The notes beneath the pieces are model-generated. The model was not told the DNA's origin. It was given only the letters and a program-made list of their open reading frames with translations, and did no database searches. 64,000 bases of DNA, taken from assembly GCA_001839685.1 (NCBI GenBank), contig MLAK01000024.1, positions 71,653 to 135,652 on the forward strand. Direction: 5' to 3'. This stretch comes from Tritrichomonas foetus (Eukaryota; Parabasalia; Tritrichomonadida; Tritrichomonadidae). Below are positions 1-8,477 of this stretch, piece after piece; position 1 is the first letter of the stretch; each line of letters begins with the position of its first letter. A program made the translations under genes and the position numbers.

Positions 1-374
1 TAGAAATAGGTGATCGGCATTCTGGCTTTCTGGAGTGTCTCCTTCTGGTTTAGCTCGAGTTTTGCAACACCTAGAAGTGAGGAAGATTGAAGCTGTCTCG
101 AATATAAATCGAATGATATCGATAAGTCGTTAATTGTCAAAGGAAGAAGTTTGTTTAAAGCAATGGAAAAAGCGGCATTAAAGTGAAGGTCTGGACGGTG
201 GCACCAAACTGAATGTGAGATGAGCGGATTCAGCGACGAATGGAGATTAATCTGAAAATATAGAGACCTCATTGAAAAGTTTGTAAGTCGTCGACCTGAG
301 GAAATGCATAAAAATAAATGCGTGTATTGTGTCGCTCCTTTGCTCGCAGTTGCGACGTTACTGCATTCACTCAT
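1..374 (-). CDS. Partial gene, N-terminal part of a C2-like protein, runs off the left edge
   Basis: Reading the minus strand from the ATG at 374, the frame stays open for 124 codons to the window edge, with no stop. The protein starts MSECSNVATASKG. From about residue 18 it shows a beta-rich pattern like a C2 domain: a hydrophobic first strand (HLFLCIS), a later aromatic strand followed by LTINDLSISFDLYSR, then SLLGVAKLEL, which resembles the usual 'D-x-LLG-x-x-x-I-x-L' end of C2 repeats. C2 domains bind membranes or partner proteins; I see no full set of calcium-binding aspartates. A TCAATA initiator lies 13-18 nt before the ATG. The C2 assignment is an inference from pattern; that this is a real gene start is better supported. 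Confidence 0.55.
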   Translation of the reverse strand, partial: MSECSNVATASKGATQYTHLFLCISSGRRLTNFSMRSLYFQINLHSSLNPLISHSVWCHRPDLHFNAAFSIALNKLLPLTINDLSISFDLYSRQLQSSSLLGVAKLELNQKETLQKARMPITYF

Positions 375-741
375 ATCATAATAAACTATTGAAAAAAAAT
401 TGAAAAATTCTCAAAATTGAATCAAAGAAAGATTATTTTTATTCAATATTTATTGATATTTACGTTTAGGTTTTTATTTTTCTCTAGTGATTATTATATT
501 TATTCAATTTTTATCTGGTCAAATTCTCTCAAAAAATTGTAGACTTTTTTTTGAAAAAAAAAATCATCTCATGAAATGCATCATCTCATCTTGGATGATA
601 AATATTAAAGTAAAGATAACTTTTAAGTGGATCTGCTAATATCTATGCATTTAGAATTTGAATCTGACAAAAATCAAAAATTAATGAAATTATTGAAACC
701 CAAATAAATAAGAATAAATAATGTTTGATATTTTTATTTAT
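375..741. other. Intergenic, AT-rich
   Basis: Lies between the start of the left-edge gene and the stop of the dehydrogenase gene. It holds the proposed Inr and T/A runs. I see no further gene. Confidence 0.5.
387..392 (-). promoter_or_regulatory. Probable Inr (TCAATA) of the partial left-edge gene
   Basis: TCAATA on the minus strand, 13-18 nt upstream of the ATG at 374. It fits the trichomonad initiator TCA-Py/A-(T/A), which normally lies 5-25 nt before the start codon. Confidence 0.4.
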
Positions 742-1587
742 TTATTGAGTTTCACGATCAGCTTTGATTGTATATTCTTTCCATTTTTCAATTTCTGCTT
801 CAATCAATTTATTTTTGCCTGTGACGTATTGAATGCAAACCTTTCCAAGATATAGCATCTTTGGAACTTCTTCTTTGTTTGCAATTTCAATGAAAATTGG
901 AGCCGAACGTTCTGGATCACCTGGATATTTGGGACGATTTGGTCCTGCACCTGCGTTTCTCATTTCGTGCATCTTTTGATATTCTGGAAGCATATGTTTT
1001 GCTGGATGAAGTTTTTCTGGGCTATAGAAATCAGTTTCAAAAGGTCCTGGATCGACTGGCACAACTTTAATTCCAAATGGTGCTACTTCTTGTGCTAAAG
1101 TTTGAGTGTAAACGATCAAAGCTGATTTTGTAGCAGCATAAATTCCAGAGAGTGGTGGAGTAACAACATGGATGATTCCGCCGATATTGTAGATGAAGCC
1201 ATTCTTGTTCTTTTTCATGATTGGCAAAACATATTTGATGAGGATATGAACGGCAAAGAAATTGACATCGAAAATTTCTTTCACTTCTTCAATGGATGTC
1301 TCTTCAATAGCTCCTCTCAAACTGTGAGCAGCGGAATTGAATAATACATCAATTGTGCCAAAATGTGAAACAGCGGCATCAACGGCTGCTTTAACGCTTT
1401 CTTCACTAGTTACTGTCATCTCTAATGGAAGGAAATGATCATTCTGGCCTTGCCCAACGACTTGAATTAATCGATCTTTGTTGCGTGATGTTGCGGCGAC
1501 TTTGTAATTTTGACGTAATAATTCTTTGACAAGCTCCAATGCAATTCCTGATGAAGCGCCTGTCACAAACCAAATGTTTCTTGACAT
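742..1587 (-). CDS. Short-chain dehydrogenase/reductase (classical SDR) family protein
   Basis: 281 aa, the usual length of classical SDRs, single Rossmann domain expected to bind NAD(P)H. Seen: the dinucleotide motif VTGASSGIA at residues 8-16 (last Gly of TGxxxGxG is Ala), NSAA at 84-87 in the place of NNAG, Asn109 in DVNF at the position of the structural/catalytic Asn, and YAATK with Tyr150 and Lys154. The catalytic Ser normally 13 residues before Tyr (in NxSS) is Gly137 here (NIGG). Family members reduce or oxidise carbonyl/alcohol groups; the substrate cannot be read from the sequence, and the missing Ser makes normal activity uncertain. No signal peptide, so cytosolic. The start is supported by a TCATTT initiator 14-19 nt upstream. 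Confidence 0.9.
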   Translation of the reverse strand: MSRNIWFVTGASSGIALELVKELLRQNYKVAATSRNKDRLIQVVGQGQNDHFLPLEMTVTSEESVKAAVDAAVSHFGTIDVLFNSAAHSLRGAIEETSIEEVKEIFDVNFFAVHILIKYVLPIMKKNKNGFIYNIGGIIHVVTPPLSGIYAATKSALIVYTQTLAQEVAPFGIKVVPVDPGPFETDFYSPEKLHPAKHMLPEYQKMHEMRNAGAGPNRPKYPGDPERSAPIFIEIANKEEVPKMLYLGKVCIQYVTGKNKLIEAEIEKWKEYTIKADRETQ

Positions 1588-2446
1588 AAGATAAAAAGTG
1601 AAATGATTCTTATTTCATTCAATTTATTTGAATTAGGTCTCCAAACTTTTTAAGCAGTGTATAAAATTTTGAAAGAAATTGAATAGATTTGGCCAATTGT
1701 TGAAGTGAACACCAATAATTTCAAGGTTCTTGGTTTGTTGAGAGTACAACGAATTAGCTGGAAAGAGAAAAAAGTCCAATTTTCAATAATTTGATCGAGA
1801 GTGATATGCATATTGAATTATTCAAGTGATTCACAATTAATTCTGATGAATTACCCTCAGAAAAAGCTATAATGAAGAGAATTAGCCATTTAATTTTTTC
1901 TAAGATTTGTGAAAAAATTCAACCAAGTTATAAAATTATTTTTTTAGGTGGGATTTTGCCTAAAAACAATATATCAACACAATTACTTGTAAACATGATA
2001 ACAAACAATTATTTAAACAGACATATGTCATTTCTCCTCGATTTTTCCAATTCCCGAAATCCAATTTATCTGATCCGTCAGACATTTCTCAAGAATTTAT
2101 CAGAATATATTTAATCTGTTGTTTCAGCTATTTGTACATTCGGTAAAATCGTTTTCTCTTTATGAATGGGGTAGTATGACTATCATAGGTGTTGCGACGA
2201 TGAAAATTAACAGAAAATATTTCGAATAATAAACTATTCAAAAAAAACGTTATTGAGGAAACACACTGTTTTATTTGATTACTGACTCATTTATGACCTT
2301 TAGAAACCATTAAGTTATTATGAAATTATACTAAGGGTTTAAATTTGCATTGTCCCAGTGAATTCCAAGATATCTATAAAAAATAACATTTCCCGACAAA
2401 TGCTAAACTTTTTGAATGAATTTTCCCCTCCATAAAAATTTTACAC
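1588..2446. other. Intergenic, divergent promoters of SDR and kinase
   Basis: The stretch holds the SDR Inr and the upstream region of the kinase at 2447. An 80-codon frame at 1872-2114 (+) starts with ATG but shows no motif and looks like chance. Nothing else recognised. Confidence 0.4.
1601..1606 (-). promoter_or_regulatory. Inr (TCATTT) of the SDR gene
   Basis: TCATTT on the minus strand, 14-19 nt before the ATG at 1587, matching the trichomonad initiator and its spacing. Confidence 0.5.
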
Positions 2447-4141
2447 ATGAATGATCAAATTTCGATGAATGAGAACAGCAGTGATTCTTGGGAAATGTTT
2501 CAAGATGTGGTGCATGTGATGTCAATGGACCAAATAATGGAAAGATATAAATTTTTATCAAAAATTTCTCAAAATCGAAATGCAACAATTCGATTAAGTT
2601 TACATATTCGAACTGGTGAATATGTTGTAATGAAAATCCTAAATAAATCAGCATATTCAAATGCTAAAAAAAAGCTGCTTTTATATCGAGAAATTTTGAC
2701 CATGCAAGCACTTGGAAATAAAAAACATATTACTGAATTATATGAAGTAATAGATTCAGGTGATCGTATTTGGGTTGTTATGGAATTTGCTTCAGGTGGT
2801 GAGCTTTTTCACTTTGTTAAATCAAAAGCACCACTTTCTGAAAATGTTGCTCGTGAAATTTTTCGTCCTATTGTACGAATAGTTTCATATATGCATTCTC
2901 TTAATATTGTTCATCGAGATTTGAAATTAGAAAATGTGCTTCTTGATTCAAATGGACGATTAATGTTAGCTGATTTTGGTTTTTCTAGACGATTTGAAAA
3001 TGATGGCAGTTTAGTTGATTCAATTTGTGGGACGCCTCATTATTCGCCACCTGAAATTATCAAAGGTATTCCTAATAATCCAATTTATGTAGATTCATGG
3101 AGTTTGGGTGTGATATTATTTATGTTGTTATTTGGACAGTTCCCATTTAATGGTTTATCCATTCCAGATTTGCTTCAAAATATATTAAAAGCAGAATTTC
3201 ATTTTCCTTTTCAAGTTTCTGAATCTGCAACTGATCTTATAAATCGACTTTTGGTTGCTGAACCTTCTGCAAGATTAACTGCGACTGAAATTTTGAATCA
3301 TAAATGGATAAATAAGAATTATTTCCCAAAACAAAAGAAAGCAAATAAATGGAATATCATTCATTCAAATGTAATTCAAAAATTGGGATTAAAAGATGTT
3401 GATATTGACAGAATTAATGAATGTCTTGATGAAAATGAATTAATTTCTTATAAAATATATCGTAGAAATTATCAAACTGGAAAATTTAAGATAAAAGAAA
3501 CAGAAAATTTACCACTTCTTGATATACCTGAACCTAACGATAAAGATGATAGTTTTAATGATAATCGTCCGAAAACTACAAATGAGCCACGATTCATTCC
3601 GTCTGTAATGGGAATGACTTCAGCGCGTGCTAGAAAATTGTTATCAAATGGAAAATTTTTGCAAGTATTTAAAATGGATGTAGGCTCTCATGCCAGTAAA
3701 AAGAAAAGATCTTTACCAACAGCATCAGGTATTCTTCACAGAAAACCCAATAATAATATACATGCAAGACATGTAACTGCAATAAAAAGTAAGAAATATC
3801 GTTTTCGAAGTCTTCAAACAATGAGAATGCAATCAATGACAGATGAAGACATGAAATTACCAAACATAAATTGTCAGCATTCAACAATGGATAAGCCAAG
3901 CGTAGTTTGGAAGAAATTACTTGATTTTATTGATAAAAATAAAGATATTTCCATTATTTCCGAGCAAGATTATAGTATGTACATGCTTGTGAATAAACCA
4001 AATGAACTTTATGTGGTTTTTACACTTGGTTGCCTTCATAAAGGAATCGGGCTCATTGGATATTCATTATATAAAATAAGAGGAGAAGATGCTGATTTTG
4101 CTGAATTCGAAACATCACTAGAAAATTTTCTCAGTTTTTGA
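2447..4141 (+). CDS. AMPK/MARK-related (CAMKL) Ser/Thr protein kinase with degenerate glycine loop
   Basis: 564 aa. Kinase domain about residues 34-290: beta-3 Lys63 (VVMKIL), HRDLKLEN 156-163 with catalytic Asp158, DFG 176-178, activation segment ending CGTPHYSPPEI (PPE for APE). All three glycines of the ATP loop are replaced: the GxGxxG position reads SQNRNA at 41-46. After the kinase, NVIQKLGLKDVDIDRINECL (about 306-325) resembles the UBA-like helix set of AMPK/MARK kinases. The last 80 residues form a folded-looking alpha/beta segment in the position of a KA1 domain. A basic, disordered linker lies between. CAMKL kinases phosphorylate Ser/Thr in energy and polarity signalling; target unknown. 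Convergent with the kinase at 4739. ATP use with this loop is uncertain. Confidence 0.92.
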   Translation: MNDQISMNENSSDSWEMFQDVVHVMSMDQIMERYKFLSKISQNRNATIRLSLHIRTGEYVVMKILNKSAYSNAKKKLLLYREILTMQALGNKKHITELYEVIDSGDRIWVVMEFASGGELFHFVKSKAPLSENVAREIFRPIVRIVSYMHSLNIVHRDLKLENVLLDSNGRLMLADFGFSRRFENDGSLVDSICGTPHYSPPEIIKGIPNNPIYVDSWSLGVILFMLLFGQFPFNGLSIPDLLQNILKAEFHFPFQVSESATDLINRLLVAEPSARLTATEILNHKWINKNYFPKQKKANKWNIIHSNVIQKLGLKDVDIDRINECLDENELISYKIYRRNYQTGKFKIKETENLPLLDIPEPNDKDDSFNDNRPKTTNEPRFIPSVMGMTSARARKLLSNGKFLQVFKMDVGSHASKKKRSLPTASGILHRKPNNNIHARHVTAIKSKKYRFRSLQTMRMQSMTDEDMKLPNINCQHSTMDKPSVVWKKLLDFIDKNKDISIISEQDYSMYMLVNKPNELYVVFTLGCLHKGIGLIGYSLYKIRGEDADFAEFETSLENFLSF

Positions 4142-4163
4142 TAGTTTAAAGATTTGGAATTGA

Positions 4164-4283
4164 AAACCTCTTTTATATATAATACATGTATCTAATAATC
4201 AAGATAAAATTGTAGAGCTTTTTTTAAAACAATCAAATATTGATATTAATGTTCCAGATTCTATTTCAATTTATTTTACATGA
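4164..4283 (+). pseudogene. Relic of a single trichomonad-type ankyrin repeat
   Basis: Just behind the kinase stop, one frame between two stops reads KPLLYIIHVSNNQDKIVELF followed by LKQSNIDINVPDS. This matches the repeat found in trichomonad ankyrin proteins (TPLHYA...NxxIVKLLLKQPNIDIN). There is no start codon or remaining domain, so it is a fossil of a once larger gene. The family match is from memory of the repeat pattern. Confidence 0.65.
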
Positions 4284-4738
4284 TTCATTTGATCATTGAT
4301 CAACTGGATAATAATACAGATGTATGCCAATGACCAGTGGTTAAATTAGAACTTTTTTTGAACATAATGATCAGTGAAACCTGCTTATAATCCATATAGA
4401 ATGTTTATAATCCACATAGCAACTGTTATTCTGGGTAAATGAACAGCTTGTATATTCTTTGTGATTTGAAAAATGGAAATGATTCATCTTTTCCTATGAA
4501 ATCAAACTTTGATTATCAAAGTCATTATTTTTTATTTAACTGTTGATCTATGCTTAAAACACTGTCCTCAACACTCATCATTCATTTCTCTTTTTTATAA
4601 AAACCTGTTAAATTAGATTGATCTTTTACAGAAACCAAAATATGAAAACTAAAAAACGATTCCACATAATACATTTATAAATAGGAAAATATTTTTTAAA
4701 CAAAACAAAGAAAATAAGTGAATTAATATTTAAAAACA
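4284..4738. other. Intergenic, 3' flanks of two convergent kinases
   Basis: AT-rich spacer with a short direct repeat TATAATCCA(C/T)ATAG near 4386-4420. No gene seen beyond the ankyrin relic just upstream. Confidence 0.35.
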
Positions 4739-6100
4739 TCAGATAGGCATAGCAGCAACTGGACTCTGCGGATAAAGTGGTGCAACTTGTTTTATAATTG
4801 ATGGTCGAGACATTCTTCGATTGCAATTTTTCATGTTTGCGAAATTAATATGTGCAGGATAAGGTAAATCGGGTGTTGATTGCTTCATATAAGGTGGAAT
4901 TGGTGGTGCCACCTGCATTTGTGGTTGCATTGGCATACCCATTGGGTAAATTTGATGAACCATTGGAATACTTGGCCTTGGCATCATTTGAAATGGTGCA
5001 ATAGGAGCTGTAAAGACTTGTGCATTTACTGCAACAGGTGACATTTGATATTGCATCAGAGAAGAGTTTCGAACCATCATTTGAATCAAATCTTTCATCT
5101 GATGCATCATTCTCTCTTTCTTCAATATTTTATAGATAGCAGTTAATTGATTAAGTTCATTTGACATGAGTGATGAAGTGAGACTAGGTATATCAATTCC
5201 TAAGTTTGCAAGTTGCTGGACGATTGATGGATCGATTTGTTTACTATATAAATTTACTCTTCCAATGTTGTTAAAGTCAAAAACAACTTGGTATTCACTT
5301 TGTGAAAACCAAACGTGTTCTTTCAAGCGAGTCAAAGTGATTCTATGATCAGGATTCTTAGTAAGAAGTCTTTTCAATAAATCAATAAGTGATAGTGATA
5401 AAAATGATGGATATTTGACTTCTTCGTTCACAATTTTCTGAAGAATAACCGTTATATTTTTATCGTCGTAGGGAAGTCGTCCAACAACCATTGCGTAAAG
5501 TAAAATTCCAGCACTCCACATATCAGCGGCCTTCGTGTAGGGAAATCCTTGGATCATCTCAGGTGACGCGTAAGCAGGTGATCCACATGCGGTTTTTAAT
5601 TCAGGCGTATCGCGCGTAAATACATTACTTAATCCAAAGTCAATCAGTCTGATATTATCGTGAGAATCCAATAAAACGTTTTCGGCCTTCAAATCTCTGT
5701 GTGCGACATACTTTTCATTATGTATATAATCGAGCGCAGATATTATTTGGCAGAAGTAATGCCTAGCTTTGTTTTCATCCAGCCGTCCATTTTTGTTGAC
5801 GTACTCAAGCATATTTCCATGCTCGGCATATTCCATTACAAGAAATGAACAAGTCTCTGTTTCAATGATTTCGAAAAGCTCGGCAATGAAGGGGTGGTCC
5901 ATTTGCTTGAGTAAAGCGCATTCGCGATTGAAGCGAGTGATTGCTTCGTTTGAATTAATCGAGCTTTTTTGAATAATTTTAATCGCAACTTTCGATCCGA
6001 TGAGTTTATGTTGGGCGAGCCAGACTGTGGCAAACGAGCCACTTCCTAGCTTTGATATGAAAGTATAGTTTCCAATTTCATCACCGCTCTGAGGTAACAT
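4739..6100 (-). CDS. AMPK/SNF1-related (CAMKL) Ser/Thr protein kinase with Met/Pro/Gln-rich tail
   Basis: 453 aa. All kinase motifs are intact: glycine loop LGSGSFATV (18-26), Lys41 in VAIKI, HRDLKAEN (134-141, Asp136), DFG (154-156), activation segment ACGSPAYASPEM. Kinase domain about 12-265. Residues about 290-335 (DPSIVQQLANLGIDIPSLTS onward) look like the UBA-like autoregulatory domain that follows the catalytic domain in SNF1/MARK kinases. The C-terminal 100 residues are rich in Met, Pro, Gln and aromatic residues and look disordered. Expected role: cytosolic Ser/Thr kinase in energy or polarity signalling; upstream kinases may phosphorylate the activation loop. Convergent with the kinase at 2447; the two are not close copies. 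Confidence 0.95.
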   Translation of the reverse strand: MLPQSGDEIGNYTFISKLGSGSFATVWLAQHKLIGSKVAIKIIQKSSINSNEAITRFNRECALLKQMDHPFIAELFEIIETETCSFLVMEYAEHGNMLEYVNKNGRLDENKARHYFCQIISALDYIHNEKYVAHRDLKAENVLLDSHDNIRLIDFGLSNVFTRDTPELKTACGSPAYASPEMIQGFPYTKAADMWSAGILLYAMVVGRLPYDDKNITVILQKIVNEEVKYPSFLSLSLIDLLKRLLTKNPDHRITLTRLKEHVWFSQSEYQVVFDFNNIGRVNLYSKQIDPSIVQQLANLGIDIPSLTSSLMSNELNQLTAIYKILKKERMMHQMKDLIQMMVRNSSLMQYQMSPVAVNAQVFTAPIAPFQMMPRPSIPMVHQIYPMGMPMQPQMQVAPPIPPYMKQSTPDLPYPAHINFANMKNCNRRMSRPSIIKQVAPLYPQSPVAAMPI

Positions 6101-6385
6101 TCGTGTGTTTTGTTTTTTTTTTCGATGCTTTCTTATTGAAATTTAAATAATTGAATATCCTTCTCAGAAAATGAAATATTTTATCCCTCTGAATATTTAT
6201 CTTGCTTCTTGAAAAGTTATTAGGCCCTTTGAAAATTTATCCTGTTTCTTGAAAATGCTGGATTTATCTAAATCTTGTGAAGGCTTTTTCAATAGATATC
6301 GAATATTTTTGCATTCAAAATATCTGGGGATAAAAAGCCATGCTATTTGATATAATTTTTCAATATAAATTATTCGACTTTTTGA

Positions 6386-6393
6386 ATATTTAG
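6386..6393. repeat. Target-site duplication, left, of transposon copy 1 (ATATTTAG)
   Basis: ATATTTAG directly before the left terminal inverted repeat; the same 8 bp follows the right end at 7497-7504. A perfect 8-bp duplication marks the exact insertion. Confidence 0.9.
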
Positions 6394-6503
6394 AGATGTA
6401 TACAAACCAAATAGTCTTAACGTACGAAATCACTAAAATGATCCTTATCATCAGTATTACTTAATNCCATCAGTCAAAAATCAAAACCCAAATAGCTAAA
6501 AGA

Positions 6504-6602
6504 ATGACGAAAATTTCCCTTATCGCAAACTTCGCAAATGGCCGAATTCAAAAATATTTCGAAAATGATTCTGAAGAAGCTATTGTTTCAGTTTTCGGGT
6601 GA
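6504..6602 (+). pseudogene. N-terminal fragment of the ORF inside transposon copy 1
   Basis: ATG followed by 31 codons reading MTKISLIANFANGRIQKYFE and on to SVFG, then TGA. The composition is that of real protein and it is preserved in both copies. I do not recognise the family. It likely is the start of the ancestral element-encoded protein. Confidence 0.5.
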
Positions 6603-6920
6603 ACAGCTTTCAGTCAATTGTTAAATCTATTTTTTATAGTTATGAGCCATATTTATTCATAGTTTTGAAATTTTGCAACAATTAAACCGAAAAAAGAGCG
6701 ATTTTGGAGAAAGCCTAAAAAAAAATTGTGAGAAGCTTTTTTTCCAAGAATCACAAAGATTATAATACTGCTTCCCATAATTCTATTTACACTTCTTCTA
6801 TCGATTTTTAATTAAAAATCGCGAAAATTTTGATAGTTTTAACTCAGTGATGTTGAATTAATTCAATTTCCATTTGACAAATATGAATGTATTGAAATCT
6901 TTTCTGTCATAAAATTTTAG

Positions 6921-7118
6921 TNTTTAGTATATGAAGAAAATAGACTGGCAGTCCTCAACAGCACATTCTCAAGCAGGGATACAGATACAACGATTGAAAG
7001 ACCAAATCAAGAAAAATGGAATCCAATATGTTTTTTTCCAGACTCGATGCCAAGTGAATTTTCTGATGACTCGCCAATTAGATGGCAAAACATTCGTAAT
7101 CTTCTCATTGATGCCTAA
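6921..7118 (+). pseudogene. C-terminal fragment of the ORF inside transposon copy 1
   Basis: Frame ending at TAA 7116-7118 reads LVYEENRLAVLNSTFSSRDT and continues to RWQNIRNLLIDA. An in-frame TAG at 6918-6920 separates it from an upstream stretch with equally protein-like sequence (LSDVELIQFPFDKYECIEIF). The 86-codon ATG frame starting at 6931 is a different, low-quality frame ending in a Phe-rich tract and is probably not a gene. Family not recognised. Confidence 0.5.
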
Positions 7119-7496
7119 ATTTTTTTTATTTATATCAAAATTATTAATATTTTTTTTATACTTCATTTTTGTATTTTGGAAAACATTATAATTTTCGATG
7201 GAGGGTCATATGATAATAAAAAGCACGATTTATGATAAGAAATAATCAAGATATTAATGCTATAAAATCACTTTTTATCTCAATAATTCTCAGAAATTTC
7301 TGTGGGGTTTATTTTTTTCTCACAATTTTTTTTTGGATTTGGTTTTCTCTGTATCTTGATTTTTAAATTATAATATTTATATATTATTAATAGGATTACA
7401 ATTAAATAATATTTAGATGACAATAATATCAACAATTATTCATTTAGATCTCTCAATAGTCTTCTACATCTAGAGCTAGTTAGTTTGTATACATCT

Positions 7497-7504
7497 ATAT
7501 TTAG
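7497..7504. repeat. Target-site duplication, right, of transposon copy 1
   Basis: ATATTTAG, identical to 6386-6393. Confidence 0.9.
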
Positions 7505-7619
7505 GTGGATTTTCTCATTCATTTTCACCATCTTTTCAAAATTTAACGTAAAAAAAAAAACTGATCCAAACCGGTGTTTTGATGAACTCAATTTTGAGGT
7601 AGTAATTGCAGCTTGAGTT

Positions 7620-7795
7620 GATTTTTGGAGAAATGGAGGAAATTCATTTCACCGATCAATAATGATTTATAAAAATGTAACCATGTTTTTGTCAATAATA
7701 ATTTGGTGAAATAATGAGAGTTTTACTTAAAAAGATAAATGGATTATTCACGTGTAACACTTATGTGTCGATATTTTGATCACTTCTAGAGTAAA
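7620..7795. repeat. Dispersed intergenic repeat, copy A (diverged)
   Basis: Aligns by eye over about 170 bp with 26028-26205. Shared blocks include AATGTAACCATGTTTTTGTC, and the ATTCAC-rGT-ACAC region followed by GTC-ATTTT. Estimated identity is roughly two thirds, so this is an old repeat. No ends or coding capacity are clear. Confidence 0.6.
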
Positions 7796-8477
7796 AATTG
7801 TGGAAATAATCTGAACTCAGAATCACAATTTTGACATAATGGTTATGGTGGACTTCTTACAAGAGGGAAAGGGATGGGGCTATAATAGCTCATATCTAAT
7901 CAAAAGCAAAAATAATCAATTATTTAATGCAATTATAAAATATAATTTAATTAAATTTATTCTCCATCATGTAATTGACAATAGGTTTGTTCGTTCTTCC
8001 TGATGTCGTTCTTGATCTGTGTTGATCACACTGGTGGTATTTAAAAAAATGGGTTTTGTTGTTTTGAGCCACTCTATTGGAGAAAAATTTTTTTAAGAAT
8101 AATTTTGACATGATTTTTACGAGTGGGACTCGAATCCGAAATTATTTCCATTTTTTCCTGCTTCATTGATAAGCTTAGGATAAATATATACTATTTACAT
8201 GAATATAGAGAATTTAAATTTCACAAGTGATCTTTGTAAATCAATTTTTAAACATCAATCAAATTTTTGCATAACATCAGGAGCAAATATGAATCATGTT
8301 TTAATATACAGGTAAAGAGATTTACTTCAATTGGTTTTGATGATATGCCAATTTATATACTTTTAAGTGTTTATTCATCGTAAATATTTAACAAAAATAA
8401 TAATAATAAAATAAAAAATGGATGAATGAAAGGAAATTCAAACACATTTATTACAAAAAATAACCGACAAACAGAAA
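7796..8477. other. Intergenic, no gene seen
   Basis: AT-rich spacer between repeat copy A and the SUMO ligase stop. A tRNA T-loop-like string near 8128 has no supporting arms. Confidence 0.4.

Larger units (their letters stand above)
6394..7496. mobile_element. Non-autonomous DNA transposon, copy 1 (1103 bp, 14-bp TIR, 8-bp TSD)
   Basis: The element starts AGATGTATACAAAC and ends with the exact reverse complement GTTTGTATACATCT; similarity between the ends extends imperfectly to about 21 bp. It is flanked by ATATTTAG on both sides. A nearly identical copy sits at 20831-21926 with a different 8-bp duplication, so both ends are defined independently. 8-bp duplications are typical of hAT, P and Merlin superfamilies; the ends alone do not decide which. 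There is no intact transposase. Fragments of an old ORF remain: 6504-6602 (32 codons from an ATG) and 6921-7118 (end of an ORF). The copy differs from the other mainly by a 7-nt length difference near 6920 and a few bases, with ambiguous N positions, pointing to recent movement. The transposase must be supplied elsewhere. Confidence 0.92.

Noticed and set aside
1872..2114. 80-codon plus-strand ORF
   Set aside because: No motif, no clear Inr, ordinary AT-rich composition; could be a small gene but not supported.
6931..7191. 86-codon ATG frame inside the transposon, also present in copy 2
   Set aside because: It ends in a Phe/Leu-rich run from T-rich DNA, and another frame of the same bases reads better protein that ends properly. 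Taken as a shadow of the fossil ORF.
8120..8150. tRNA-like GACTCGAATCC string
   Set aside because: Stem bases do not pair on either strand and no other tRNA arms are present nearby.
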